A DNA stretch of 64,000 nucleotides from positions 1 through 64,000 of the forward strand of contig CAYWKL010000002.1 of assembly GCA_964459095.1 (NCBI GenBank), read 5' to 3'. Each line of letters begins with the position of its first letter. The first letter of the stretch is position 1. Source of the stretch: CAYWKL01 sp964459095 (lineage in GTDB: Bacteria > Patescibacteriota > Microgenomatia > Daviesbacterales > UBA10151). The position numbers and the translations under genes are program-made. The notes beneath the pieces were generated by a model. The model saw only the letters and a program-made list of their open reading frames with translations. It had not been told where the DNA came from and ran no database searches. This document shows, one piece after another, positions 25,739 through 34,172 of this stretch.

Positions 25739-26643
25739 AGACACTATTTTTGATTGTCCTGCTGGCTGTATTGCTTCCGTCAGTGCTTGCTGCAGATTTA
25801 AGAGTGGATGACATCAGGGGATTTGTAGGTAATGAAAGGGCCTCTGATGTAGACGAGGACGGCGGTGATTTTGACGTGCATCGCGGAGACATAATAGATT
25901 TGGTTGTATCACTGGAAAACAACGGCAACGAGACGATACAGGCAAAGCTGAAAGGCACTATTGAGAATATAAACAGGGGGGATGACATCACAAAAGAACA
26001 GGACTTTTATGACATAGCCAAGGATGATACAAGGTCAAAGACATTATCCTTCTCAATACCTTCCGATGCAAGAAATGATATTTATGATATGGATTTAAAG
26101 ATATTCTTCAGGAGGAGCAATGGCACAGAAGGCACTGTTGATGAAGTGCAGTATAATGTGGTGGTAAGCGTATCGCAGGGGCAGGATGAGATTACAAGCA
26201 AAGACATTGACGGAATAATACTAAATTTAACTTCAAGCTGCAATTCAATAGCCGCAACCACGAATACATGCTTTGGCTATATTGAAAAATCCAATACATG
26301 CTCCAACGAGCTGTCAACAGTAAAGGAGGAGAGAGGAGCATTCCAGCAGAAATCCAATGACTGCGAATCTTCATTAGGCAGCGTCAGGTCAGAGAAAGCC
26401 GAGGTAGAGCAGCAGAAGGCAAGCATTGAAAGCCAGATGAATTCAATGATAACGCAGATGCAGTGCAGCAACCAGACTGCCTTCGCAATCTCATCAGTAA
26501 GAAATGAGAATGACAGCAAGTTCAACCAGACACTCCTGATGATAGGCGGAGCTGCTGTAGCATATTGGTATTACAACGACAGGAAGAAAAGGAAGGCATC
26601 CGTCTTAAGCTCATATCAGTCAGATTATTATGAGAAGGCATAA
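25735..26643 (+). CDS. Secreted, C-terminally anchored protein with Ig-like and coiled-coil domains
   Basis: 302 aa. Signal peptide MKTLFLIVLLAVLLPSVLA, a CARDB-like beta sandwich (about 20-140, VVSLENNGNETIQAKL), a four-cysteine region and coiled coil (about 160-245), then one membrane helix (about 268-282) and a basic cytoplasmic tail. A spike- or stalk-like surface protein. The base composition is less AT-rich than its neighbours. Confidence 0.7.
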   Translation: MKTLFLIVLLAVLLPSVLAADLRVDDIRGFVGNERASDVDEDGGDFDVHRGDIIDLVVSLENNGNETIQAKLKGTIENINRGDDITKEQDFYDIAKDDTRSKTLSFSIPSDARNDIYDMDLKIFFRRSNGTEGTVDEVQYNVVVSVSQGQDEITSKDIDGIILNLTSSCNSIAATTNTCFGYIEKSNTCSNELSTVKEERGAFQQKSNDCESSLGSVRSEKAEVEQQKASIESQMNSMITQMQCSNQTAFAISSVRNENDSKFNQTLLMIGGAAVAYWYYNDRKKRKASVLSSYQSDYYEKA

Positions 26644-26759
26644 GCAATGCGAAAGGTATTTAATTTTTCATTTGTAATCACCCCCAATGTGATAAAATGA
26701 TTCTTATATACCTCGCAAGATTGCTATCCTTTGGTTATACTTAAGTTTGAGATTTCACG

Positions 26760-26927
26760 ATGATAAAACACATGGCGATAGGAAACATAAGATATGGAAA
26801 TCCAGAAGGAGAATCCTATCTTTGTAATCCAGTTCCTTATGCTAATCTAAATAAATTAGAGTATAGCTGGGAAAAGGTTACTTGTAAGAAATGTCTTAAA
26901 AAGAAACCTAAAAATGGCAAACATTGA
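26760..26927 (+). CDS. Small zinc-binding protein
   Basis: 55 aa. H-x..C..W..VTCKKCLKKK at the end resembles a phage-type zinc motif in which an upstream Cys/His pair joins a VTCxxC pair. The start ATG has no strong ribosome-binding site. A TATA-like CTTATATACC at about 26703-26712 precedes it. Confidence 0.55.
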   Translation: MIKHMAIGNIRYGNPEGESYLCNPVPYANLNKLEYSWEKVTCKKCLKKKPKNGKH

Positions 26928-27060
26928 CTTATTGCAGGGGATTATGAACGGCTTTGCTGCCGGATTAGGCGCTGGCATCGCAAACTGGCTGCTAATCAAA
27001 AGGCTGGAAATTATAGAAAAAAAGATACAGAACAAAGTAAATAATAAAATAAATAATTAG
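26914..27060 (+). CDS. Single-helix membrane micropeptide
   Basis: 48 aa (MANIDLLQGIMNGFAAGLGA...). Gly/Ala-rich membrane helix, then a basic coiled tail (LEIIEKKIQNKVNNKINN). It overlaps the previous gene by 14 nt. Architecture resembles the peptide at 14192. Confidence 0.55.
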   Translation: MANIDLLQGIMNGFAAGLGAGIANWLLIKRLEIIEKKIQNKVNNKINN

Positions 27061-27072
27061 CAATGAAACCAA

Positions 27073-27600
27073 ATGCCAAGAACGGAACCGTTCGGAGTAG
27101 TGAAACTTAAAGGGATACTGTTTGGAGACGATAATTGGGGCACCGTGCTTGATGAAGAGCCGCCATACAAAAATAAGAAAGGGATAGAGATGAAAAAATA
27201 CCTTGTGATTCCCGGAGAGCATCTTATGAAGCAGTTTCCCCAGCTGCAGAAGCCCGGAGCGCTGACCTACAAGAATACTGCATTGTGGGTGGAGTATCCT
27301 ACATATTGGGTGAGTGACGATAATCCGTCAAGGACCAACGCGATTGCAAGGATTGACTGCGGGTTTGACGGGAGGGAAACACAGCAGACTAAGAGATTTA
27401 AGAGGTATACTGATGAGATAAAAACGCTGAGGGAAGAGCTTGATAATACAATAATAAGCAATATGCACCTTACTGAAGAGAACAAATCGCTGCTTGGCGG
27501 CAAGAAAGAGATAATAAAGGAGGTGGTTGAGATGGTTACACAGATAAGGGGAATCAAAAGCTATGAGCCGGGTGAGGGTTATGAGCATAGAGAAGAATAA
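27073..27600 (+). CDS. Hypothetical protein with C-terminal coiled coil
   Basis: 175 aa. A soluble N-terminal domain (about 1-110, many aromatics, DDNWGTVLDEEPPYKNKKG) and a coiled coil (about 115-160). No signal peptide. Possible structural or scaffold protein of the element; no family recognised. Confidence 0.6.
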   Translation: MPRTEPFGVVKLKGILFGDDNWGTVLDEEPPYKNKKGIEMKKYLVIPGEHLMKQFPQLQKPGALTYKNTALWVEYPTYWVSDDNPSRTNAIARIDCGFDGRETQQTKRFKRYTDEIKTLREELDNTIISNMHLTEENKSLLGGKKEIIKEVVEMVTQIRGIKSYEPGEGYEHREE

Positions 27601-28066
27601 GTTTAACTGGAAATTGGTGGGAATATCGCTTGCAATAATAGTTGTGCTTTATTTTACATTGTCATTTGTAATTGCAAAGAATAAGCAGCATCCGAAAGAA
27701 ACAGTATACTGCTATTTCAACGCTTCCATTAATGACAGCGTTCCAAGGGATGAATGCGGAATATTAAAAATAGTATCGAGGGATATCCAAAAGGAAGAGA
27801 TAGATGAGTTTAACAGGTTCGGCAAGTGCTCCAAATTGCTTGATGAGCTTCCGAAATGCGGGGGCGAAACATATCTTTTCAGCAAGTATAATTTGAAGGA
27901 GTTCTGCAAAGAGCCTGGCTGCAATGTTGATGGAGTTATATGCAGCGCATTCTTCATAAATTACCACAATGAAAGCGAGTACAGAAAGATGTATGAGGAA
28001 AGCTTCACAGAATCAAGCATAACATCAGGAGAAAGTTTAATGAAAATGATTGACAAGTGCAGGTAG
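27581..28066 (+). CDS. N-terminally anchored secreted protein
   Basis: 161 aa from ATG 27581 (GGGTGAGGG upstream). Membrane helix at about 10-28, followed by a cysteine-containing external domain (six Cys). Overlaps the preceding gene by 20 nt. Function unknown. Confidence 0.58.
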   Translation: MSIEKNKFNWKLVGISLAIIVVLYFTLSFVIAKNKQHPKETVYCYFNASINDSVPRDECGILKIVSRDIQKEEIDEFNRFGKCSKLLDELPKCGGETYLFSKYNLKEFCKEPGCNVDGVICSAFFINYHNESEYRKMYEESFTESSITSGESLMKMIDKCR

Positions 28067-28216
28067 ATGCAGTGCGAAAAGGTTGGTTCCTCGCCGTAAA
28101 ATCATGCCATTATCATTAGTGGCGTTGGTTATCCTCGCTAATCTTGTCTTTTAACAAAAATCAATAGAAGTGATTAAGATGAGATAAAAAATAAAATGCA
28201 GGATGAAAGGAGTTTT

Positions 28217-28486
28217 ATGGATATTGAGGATGTAACATTAATAACCAATAAGATTGAAGGCGCCGTTAAATTTATTTTGATTTACACCCACAGGTATGCT
28301 GGATTATGGTGCATCATTATGGGGTATGTTGTGTTGTTTGCATTAATGGCATTTGGGCCTATACTAAATTTTGACACTTTGAGGGCAGTTGGAATTCTAA
28401 TCACAGCAGCAGTAGTGATAATTTCAATTTTTGCTGAAGAAAAATTTCAAAGGGATATTTACAGAAGCTTTGGAGTTTGGTGGTGA
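28217..28486 (+). CDS. Membrane protein, two helices
   Basis: 89 aa from ATG 28217 (AAAGGAG 7 nt upstream). Helices at about 27-48 and 54-74. Polar ends. The 150 nt before it contain no convincing gene. Confidence 0.58.
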   Translation: MDIEDVTLITNKIEGAVKFILIYTHRYAGLWCIIMGYVVLFALMAFGPILNFDTLRAVGILITAAVVIISIFAEEKFQRDIYRSFGVWW

Positions 28487-28489
28487 TTG

Positions 28490-29188
28490 ATGGGAGAATA
28501 TTTTAAGGATGAGTCTAAAAAGGAGAAGCCTGCCCAGGAAGCTGTTCTTATTACAGACTTCAATGTTTTATGTTCAACGTATGATATGGTTGTTAACAGG
28601 ATTCAGGAAACCACAGGCCAGGGCTACGAAGCTATTTTACCTATAAGGGCGGAGCTGAGCGGAACCGGAAAGAGTCCGGAAGACACCGGACAGATTGGCG
28701 AGCTGAAAAAAGGAATACGAAATTCAAGAATATACAGGACAGATATGGGGATTACTATGTGGAACGCCCTGAAGAATATAGAGGATTTGGACAGATGGTC
28801 TGAAAGATATGCCCAGTACCTTGAAGAGCATATGGATGGGCTTAAGCTGATAATAAAAAGCGCGTTCAGCATTATAGACGGTTTGAACAAGAAAATTATT
28901 GAATTAAATTTAGAGATACGCAGGATGAATGACAGGCTTGTAGCGCAAACAGATGTGATGCCTATCTCAGTGACCTCCAGTGAATTTGAGTCAGACGCTA
29001 AAAAATTTCGCACGCAGCTTATAGAGGGGATTAAAAAATATGAGGATGCAAAGAGGGCTAATGACACGAATGCCATAAAAACCGTGCAGGCAAAAATATT
29101 TGAAATCTGCAAGGATGATTATGTGAAGTGGGAAATTGCCCAGAAAGAGATGGCATCGGCTGATAAAAGGGTGCTCAAACGACCATAA
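28490..29188 (+). CDS. Soluble helical protein
   Basis: 232 aa from ATG 28490. Predicted almost all helical with several amphipathic segments (LKLIIKSAFSIIDGLNKK, LNLEIRRMNDRLV). Less AT-rich than its neighbours. It closes the operon before a 240-bp gap. Unknown function; a scaffold or DNA-associated role cannot be separated. Confidence 0.6.
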   Translation: MGEYFKDESKKEKPAQEAVLITDFNVLCSTYDMVVNRIQETTGQGYEAILPIRAELSGTGKSPEDTGQIGELKKGIRNSRIYRTDMGITMWNALKNIEDLDRWSERYAQYLEEHMDGLKLIIKSAFSIIDGLNKKIIELNLEIRRMNDRLVAQTDVMPISVTSSEFESDAKKFRTQLIEGIKKYEDAKRANDTNAIKTVQAKIFEICKDDYVKWEIAQKEMASADKRVLKRP

Positions 29189-29335
29189 TGTACTATAAAT
29201 CCCCGTTAAACCACGTCATACCCAACTACTTGACCAAAAAAAATTGAAAAAATGATTGTAAAGAATAATATAAAATATTAAAAATATATTAATTTAACTA
29301 AAAGGTGTGAGGATTACTTGAAATATATAAGTATT

Positions 29336-29352
29336 GCTTAAAAGTTTTAAGC
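29336..29352. repeat. 17-bp palindrome in intergenic region
   Basis: GCTTAAAA-G-TTTTAAGC, perfect 8-bp arms, follows a TATA-like element (GAAATATATAAG, about 29319-29330) in the 240-bp gap 29189-29429. A second repeat, AAACTT...AAGTTT, lies at about 29403-29422. Likely operator or leader hairpin for the gene at 29430. Nothing else is seen in the gap. Confidence 0.5.
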
Positions 29353-29429
29353 GTATTAGCCAATTGAATAATAATGGTTGTGGTATATATGTTAGAGTGT
29401 GTAAACTTGTTTAAATAAGTTTAATCAAA

Positions 29430-29747
29430 ATGCACAATCTTGCGAAAAAAGAAACATCGGAACATGCAGTAAAGAGGGCTATCAAAAAAATGTTAAGTGA
29501 CAAGCATGCCATGGAAGTTATGGTCCAAATGACAAAAATATTTTGGAAACTGAATGATGAGGAAAGGATGGCGCTGATGGACTACCATAAGATAATTGAA
29601 GATAACGCGCGATGGGAGATGCTTGTAAGATTGTTTAGTAAATTAATCTTAGTGATGCATGAAGAAGAATTTAGGCAGTTTGAGAAAGAACTGCGGAAAG
29701 AGTATGACGGCAAAAATGTGCAATTCAAAAACAAAATTAAAAAATGA
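29430..29747 (+). CDS. Soluble helical protein
   Basis: 105 aa, charged and helical (EHAVKRAIKKML, WKLNDEERMALMDYHKI). It has its own upstream control region with palindromes. Possibly a DNA-binding or regulatory protein; no family recognised. Confidence 0.58.
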   Translation: MHNLAKKETSEHAVKRAIKKMLSDKHAMEVMVQMTKIFWKLNDEERMALMDYHKIIEDNARWEMLVRLFSKLILVMHEEEFRQFEKELRKEYDGKNVQFKNKIKK

Positions 29748-29802
29748 ATTAAATTTATTGAAATAACTTCAATTTTATGAAAGAAAAAAAGCATCAATAG
29801 AA

Positions 29803-29816
29803 AAGAGAATATAAAT
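29803..29816 (+). promoter_or_regulatory. TATA box before the ASCH-like gene
   Basis: GAGAATATAAATTT, about 15 nt before the likely ATG at 29827, giving a leaderless or near-leaderless transcript. Confidence 0.5.
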
Positions 29817-29826
29817 TTTGAGGAAG

Positions 29827-30141
29827 ATGAGATACAAAAAAAGCAACTGGAATAAATATTTTGACGGCAGCTGCAAGAAAACAACTATCAGGCTGAAGCC
29901 ATGCAAGATAAAGAATCACAAGTGCTGGGCAGGAAGCTACTTCCATCCTGAATTGCTGGGCGCTCATGATATTGTGAAGGTTGTGCGCAGCAAATTCAGC
30001 AGGCTTACAGAAGATGACGCCATGAATGACGGATTCAAAACTCTTGAAGAGCTGAAGATAGAACTAAAAATATTAAACTCAAAAATAAATCCTAAAACTG
30101 ATGTTTACATCCACTGGATAGACAATATTAAAAAGGTATAA
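29827..30141 (+). CDS. ASCH-domain-like (PUA-related) protein
   Basis: 104 aa. TTIRLKPCKIKNH opening, a central strand set, and HDIVKVVRSKFSRLTEDDA followed by DGFKTLEELKIEL match the ASCH pattern in which an LTEEDA-(x)-EGF-SLEEL segment is typical. ASCH domains bind RNA or modified nucleosides. ATG 29827 fits the upstream TATA. Family assigned by pattern only. Confidence 0.6.
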   Translation: MRYKKSNWNKYFDGSCKKTTIRLKPCKIKNHKCWAGSYFHPELLGAHDIVKVVRSKFSRLTEDDAMNDGFKTLEELKIELKILNSKINPKTDVYIHWIDNIKKV

Positions 30142-30142
30142 A

Positions 30143-30811
30143 TTGAAAGACGACAACATTGAGCTGCTTGAGTTAAACCAAAAATCCGACCTGTTGGCAG
30201 TTCAATGCCAATGCCCCATAGACGGCGATAAATACATTCACGGCGTCCCTTACGTGATGGTGCCCTGCGGCAAATGCAGCAACACTTACAGGACAGATTT
30301 CGCGCAGGACATCTACACAAAAAAAGCCAGGCATCTTATTCAAAAGCTGGCATATGCAAATGGGGTGGTGGTGAGGGCAGATGAAAAATATGAATCATCC
30401 TTAACTCATATGAGGCAGCATTTCATAGAAATGCATTGCTGGGATGTGTCTGAAATTGAAAAAAGCAATGAGGAGTATAGTATGTGCCGGAGCTGCGGGA
30501 TATGTTTTAATTGTTATACATGCAGCTCGTGCAGTGAGCATTTCCAGAGGAATATAAACAGAAGAAAGCAGGCCTGCCCAAAATGCAAATCCGATAAATT
30601 TAATAAAAGCCATTTTAGTGATGTTGCAACAAATGAAAAAAAAATAAAATTATGCCCTTACTGCAAGTCAGAAAAAATAAGCATGACGAGGACAAAAAAC
30701 AAGACAATGTGCCACGTATGCAGTTCAAAAAATTTGTCAGACAAAAAAACCAATATAATTTATGAGTTCAGGATAGACAGGAAGAAAGCCTACAGGAGGG
30801 AGAATGTTTAG
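30143..30811 (+). CDS. Multi-zinc-finger protein
   Basis: 222 aa from a TTG start, with CQCP, CGKC, CRSCGICFNCYTCSSC, CPKCKSDKF, CPYCKSEKI and CHVCSSKNL: five or six zinc knuckles. The repeated CPxCKSxKx units resemble nucleic-acid-binding zinc ribbons. A candidate element-specific transcription or mRNA factor. It starts 1 nt after the previous stop. Confidence 0.65.
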   Translation: MKDDNIELLELNQKSDLLAVQCQCPIDGDKYIHGVPYVMVPCGKCSNTYRTDFAQDIYTKKARHLIQKLAYANGVVVRADEKYESSLTHMRQHFIEMHCWDVSEIEKSNEEYSMCRSCGICFNCYTCSSCSEHFQRNINRRKQACPKCKSDKFNKSHFSDVATNEKKIKLCPYCKSEKISMTRTKNKTMCHVCSSKNLSDKKTNIIYEFRIDRKKAYRRENV

Positions 30812-30983
30812 GATAGTCAAGTGGAATCTGTTGGATAACGACCAGAAAAGAGAGATATTGTTAAAAGAAGGAATTACAATAATTGGTGGGTTAGGTGTAT
30901 TGATATTTTTGTGGGTAACGAGTTCATGGCTCGCAGGGATAATTGGGGGAGTTTCATTGTGGGCAATGACAAGATTTTGGTGA
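30804..30983 (+). CDS. Small membrane protein
   Basis: 59 aa (MFRIVKWNLL...). Two short hydrophobic segments (ITIIGGLGVLIFLWV and WLAGIIGGVSLWAM) after a basic N terminus, with GGAGGGAG just upstream. Overlaps the zinc-finger gene by 8 nt. Confidence 0.58.
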   Translation: MFRIVKWNLLDNDQKREILLKEGITIIGGLGVLIFLWVTSSWLAGIIGGVSLWAMTRFW

Positions 30984-30999
30984 TGAAGGAAGGATAAAA

Positions 31000-31218
31000 A
31001 TGTATAATCATACAATCCTAATCAACATAAACCGGGAGGTTATTGAAATCCCGGTAGACGAGTGCTTTATGTGCGGGAGCAATGTGTGCATCACCAAGCA
31101 TTACGTGATTCCAAAAGAGTATGCACCAATGCGGAATGTTGCAATGCCTTTATGTGAAAAGCATAAGGATGCAACACATTATTTTTATAAGAGGGCTGTA
31201 ACACTTAAAAATGTTTGA
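31000..31218 (+). CDS. Small HNH/treble-clef-like zinc protein
   Basis: 72 aa. CFMCG...KHYVIPKEYAPMRNVAMPLCEKH has the Cys/Cys, central H and N, and C-x2-H spacing of a minimal HNH-like treble clef, but the second catalytic His is not clear. A small nuclease or a DNA-binding adaptor. Confidence 0.5.
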   Translation: MYNHTILININREVIEIPVDECFMCGSNVCITKHYVIPKEYAPMRNVAMPLCEKHKDATHYFYKRAVTLKNV

Positions 31219-31336
31219 AACTAAAACCTGCGACATATGCGGAAAGGATAAGGATGTGCAAGAGTTCAGCGAAGAGCATAAGTTCATTGAAACCAACACA
31301 GAGGAAGAAGTAAACATATGTATGGAGTGTGAATAA
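31211..31336 (+). CDS. Tiny zinc-ribbon protein
   Basis: 41 aa with CDICGKDK and CMEC, an acidic spacer between. Overlaps both neighbours by 8 nt. Confidence 0.55.
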   Translation: MFETKTCDICGKDKDVQEFSEEHKFIETNTEEEVNICMECE

Positions 31337-31565
31337 AATTTTTATAAGAAAAAATGCGGATGGAGATTGGTATGTTTGCAGAAATACAAAGGCAGGCCAC
31401 AAGAGGAGTGGAAATGTCAAAGGCTCAACAAGAGACTGGTGGCTGGTTAAACATGGCTCGGGATTATCGCAGTTTATCTGCTATTTTAAGAAGGATTCAT
31501 CTATTTATTGCCCAAAAGAATTTATCGGCAAGAGAGTCAGATTAAAAGTAGAGATATTAAAATGA
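31329..31565 (+). CDS. Small basic hypothetical protein
   Basis: 78 aa from a GTG start overlapping the previous stop. Beta-rich and basic (KNADGDWYVCRN, GSTRDWWLVKHG). Ends with an ATGA overlap. Possibly nucleic-acid-binding. Confidence 0.52.
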   Translation: MNKIFIRKNADGDWYVCRNTKAGHKRSGNVKGSTRDWWLVKHGSGLSQFICYFKKDSSIYCPKEFIGKRVRLKVEILK

Positions 31566-31735
31566 CTACGGAAGAAATAGAAATGATAAGGTATTGTTGT
31601 GATACTGGACCAAGATTAGATTGTTGGGAAGTAGAAGATTATGAACACGATGAAGATGCTGAAGAAGATGGTTGGATTACAAACGGCAAAGAAAACCTGT
31701 GCCCTTACTGCGCTTCAAAGGAGAAAAATGATTAA
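31562..31735 (+). CDS. Acidic zinc-ribbon protein
   Basis: 57 aa. CCDTGPRLDC, a strongly acidic linker and CPYC at the end. ATG 31562 is chosen because it overlaps the previous stop (ATGA). Confidence 0.55.
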   Translation: MTTEEIEMIRYCCDTGPRLDCWEVEDYEHDEDAEEDGWITNGKENLCPYCASKEKND

Positions 31736-32024
31736 AGAGCAAGACTATAAAAAATTGTATGTAAAAACACAAAAGCAGATGGATTACTTTGTCAAGCATA
31801 AAAGGTTCCACAATCATCAGTGCAAATACTGCAGGGAAGATTATAATGAGATAGTTTCATTGACAAATAAAATAAGAAACATGAAGATAAGAAAAAATCT
31901 TGCTGGATTATGGAGAACACTGTGGATTAACGGCTGCAATGATTTTGATATAATCTTGTATGAAACTGATTGGGATTTGCTGAGGGAAGAATGCTTGCCA
32001 ATACACAGGAAAAGGAGGATATAA
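31728..32024 (+). CDS. Small soluble protein with CxxC motif
   Basis: 98 aa from ATG 31728 (AAGGAGA site, overlap with previous stop). HNHQCKYCREDYNEI in the first half may bind zinc; the rest is basic and helical. Unknown. Confidence 0.55.
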   Translation: MIKEQDYKKLYVKTQKQMDYFVKHKRFHNHQCKYCREDYNEIVSLTNKIRNMKIRKNLAGLWRTLWINGCNDFDIILYETDWDLLREECLPIHRKRRI

Positions 32025-32028
32025 ACAA

Positions 32029-32178
32029 ATGATACACAAGCCATTTTATGACGAGGAAGATTACCGGGTGGTTATGAAACTGCTGAATGGAATGAGAGTT
32101 CCAGACGAAGAAAGGGAAAGAGTGTTCACAAGGCAATTATTTTTAGAAGGTATAACTGATAATCAAAACAGAGGGTAA
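32029..32178 (+). CDS. Small hypothetical protein
   Basis: 49 aa (MIHKPFYDEEDYRVVM...) preceded by AAGGAGG 10 nt upstream, which supports translation. Soluble, charged, no motif. Confidence 0.5.
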   Translation: MIHKPFYDEEDYRVVMKLLNGMRVPDEERERVFTRQLFLEGITDNQNRG

Positions 32179-32255
32179 GATGGCAAATTTGAATCTACTG
32201 AACACCCCCAACGTGTTTGTATTTCTATTATGCCATCTGCCCGTTTAAGATAAAA

Positions 32256-32486
32256 ATGATTAGGCAGGAGCTTTATGCGGACTTGGTGATACTTATAGGT
32301 GTAGGAGTGCTATTGATATTTATGTATGGCTTTGACATCAAGGAGCTGGTTAAAAGGCTACTGGAATGGACGTTTGTAGCGATTGGATTTAAGCTACTTA
32401 TTGATTATGGTGCGTTACCTAAGCTGAGGGAGAGGATGATAAAGCGGGAAGAAAATAATAAAAATGATTTTAGCAGCATAAGATAG
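32256..32486 (+). CDS. Small membrane protein
   Basis: 76 aa from ATG 32256. One clear helix (LVILIGVGVLLIFMYGF) and a weaker second (WTFVAIGFKLLIDYG), then a basic tail. A short inverted repeat (AGATGGCA/TGCCATCT) lies in the gap before it. Confidence 0.55.
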   Translation: MIRQELYADLVILIGVGVLLIFMYGFDIKELVKRLLEWTFVAIGFKLLIDYGALPKLRERMIKREENNKNDFSSIR

Positions 32487-32503
32487 GTAGGTACATAAAC
32501 ATT

Positions 32504-32794
32504 ATGACAAAATCAACAATTGGGCAGGAACTTGGAAAGTCCGTCCCAAAGATAGATTTAAGAAAAGAAGAAGGAAGTTATTTATGTGACGATGATTACG
32601 AAGGGAATGGAAGCTTATTTGTAACTGTTGACAATGTTAAGGAAATAATTCAAAATACAATCAAAGAAGCGGAGAGGAGGATTAACAGAGAGAAAGAAGA
32701 ATTCACAATGTCATTGGGTTTAAAAGTTGGAAAGGATTATAATGATGGTTTGAAAAAATCAATACGGATAATTAAAGATTGCTTTAAGGTATAA
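32504..32794 (+). CDS. Soluble helical protein
   Basis: 96 aa. Acidic N-terminal half with CDDDYEGNGSLFVTVDN, then a coiled segment (NTIKEAERRINREKEEF). No family recognised. Confidence 0.55.
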   Translation: MTKSTIGQELGKSVPKIDLRKEEGSYLCDDDYEGNGSLFVTVDNVKEIIQNTIKEAERRINREKEEFTMSLGLKVGKDYNDGLKKSIRIIKDCFKV

Positions 32795-32799
32795 ACAAA

Positions 32800-33405
32800 A
32801 TGCCGACCGATGCAGAAGAGAAGAAGCAAATAGAAAAATTAGCCGAGGAGAAAAAGAAAGTAGCTCCGTGGTGGCAGAGGCTAAGCCCATTAGTTTTAGG
32901 AGGCGGAGGGATAGTTGCGTTCCTTATAATAAGGAATATAATGACTGATGTTAAGAACAGGAACACCTATGTGTTCTGGCTGATTGGTTTGCTGGTTGTT
33001 CTTTATCTGCTTGCCCAGACCCCAAAGACAAAAGAGGAGGAGATAATTACACCAAAAGAAGCTGAGCTGTTGACTGAGAGGGAATGTGAGAGAAAAAGAA
33101 GATGGGAGCAGTTCGAGCCGATGTCAACATACAAGATAGGCCCGGTGTCCAGCCTGCAGCATAGGGATGGAGGCGGAGTGTATTATGATGTATCTGTGGA
33201 GGTTGCAAGCCCCTACCACAAGCCAATGCATTATGTGGCAACAGTCATGGCCAAAGGGATAGAGAAGGGGTTTGTAACAATACAGGAGAGCATAGGCCCG
33301 ATAACCGGCAGGGAAAAAATTGCAGAAAAGACACTGTTCCCTGAATGGTTCAGAAGGGCAGAGAAGTCTCCGCTGCTGGAGAAGCTTATGCTGAGGGAGA
33401 GGTGA
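32800..33405 (+). CDS. Membrane protein with soluble C-terminal domain
   Basis: 201 aa. Charged N terminus, two membrane helices (about 31-47 and 59-77), then a soluble domain (about 100-201) with beta strands and a PEWFRRAEK segment. Less AT-rich than flanking genes. It may be a morphogenesis or secretion component; unassigned. Confidence 0.6.
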   Translation: MPTDAEEKKQIEKLAEEKKKVAPWWQRLSPLVLGGGGIVAFLIIRNIMTDVKNRNTYVFWLIGLLVVLYLLAQTPKTKEEEIITPKEAELLTERECERKRRWEQFEPMSTYKIGPVSSLQHRDGGGVYYDVSVEVASPYHKPMHYVATVMAKGIEKGFVTIQESIGPITGREKIAEKTLFPEWFRRAEKSPLLEKLMLRER

Positions 33406-33411
33406 GGTAAG

Positions 33412-33762
33412 ATGGTTGATGAAAACACAATATGGAATTCAAAACAAAATCATCCTGAACTTGTTATCAGGGATTGCATCAACCATTTTAATCTGTCGCA
33501 AGAACAGGTGATGAAGTTAAGATTTATATTGATGAACCGCGGGATTAATAAATGGCTCTATGCGAGGTATATGTTTATAAGATTAAAGCATGAAGTTAAG
33601 AAGATGAAAAAGCAAAATCCAACAGACAAGAATATTAGCTATATCCAGGAGAAAATGCAGAATATAGCAAGGACTCCGCGTTGGGTAGAATGGGGAACCC
33701 TCATCCATAAAAAAATGTCAAATAATATCAAAGAGATACAAATCAAAGGCAAGCATTGTTAA
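33412..33762 (+). CDS. Soluble helical protein
   Basis: 116 aa with a GAGGTAAG site. Basic, helical (MFIRLKHEVKKMKKQNPTDK). No motif. The next gene may begin 7 nt before its end (TTG) or 42 nt after it (ATG). Confidence 0.55.
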   Translation: MVDENTIWNSKQNHPELVIRDCINHFNLSQEQVMKLRFILMNRGINKWLYARYMFIRLKHEVKKMKKQNPTDKNISYIQEKMQNIARTPRWVEWGTLIHKKMSNNIKEIQIKGKHC

Positions 33763-33803
33763 AATCCTATGGAAGTGAACTGCCTGAGCAAGGCGATGAT
33801 TTT

Positions 33804-34172
33804 ATGAAATTAAAAAACATTGTAAAGAGGATAGAAAAGGACCTAAAAAAGGATTTCAACGCCTGTATGTTCCTGCTAGCCTTTGCTGTGTTTGTGTATG
33901 GGCTGTCGATGTTCTGGAGCGGGTTTCATACATTTGATATGGCCCAGAATTTAATATTTATAAGGGATGATGTAACTATTGACCTGCTTAAGCAGAATAT
34001 AAGTTTTAGTATGGGAACTTATTTGGAAACAACAACAAAAGGGTATAAGTGGACTCTGGAAGAAACCTATATAAATGGAGTAAAGAAAATTTTACTCAGT
34101 ATTAATGTGATTGTTGCATCAATGTTTGTTATTGGATATTACTTCAGAAAGATTGAGGGAGGTAAACTATGA
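33804..34172 (+). CDS. Membrane protein, two helices
   Basis: 122 aa from ATG 33804; an in-frame TTG at 33756 is an alternative. Helices at about 20-38 and 92-112 flank an external loop of about 55 residues. ATGA overlap with the glycosyltransferase gene. Confidence 0.55.
   Translation: MKLKNIVKRIEKDLKKDFNACMFLLAFAVFVYGLSMFWSGFHTFDMAQNLIFIRDDVTIDLLKQNISFSMGTYLETTTKGYKWTLEETYINGVKKILLSINVIVASMFVIGYYFRKIEGGKL

Noticed and set aside
28067..28216. Possible tRNA or small gene in the gap before 28217
   Set aside because: No cloverleaf with a T-arm could be built and the ORFs are under 20 codons.
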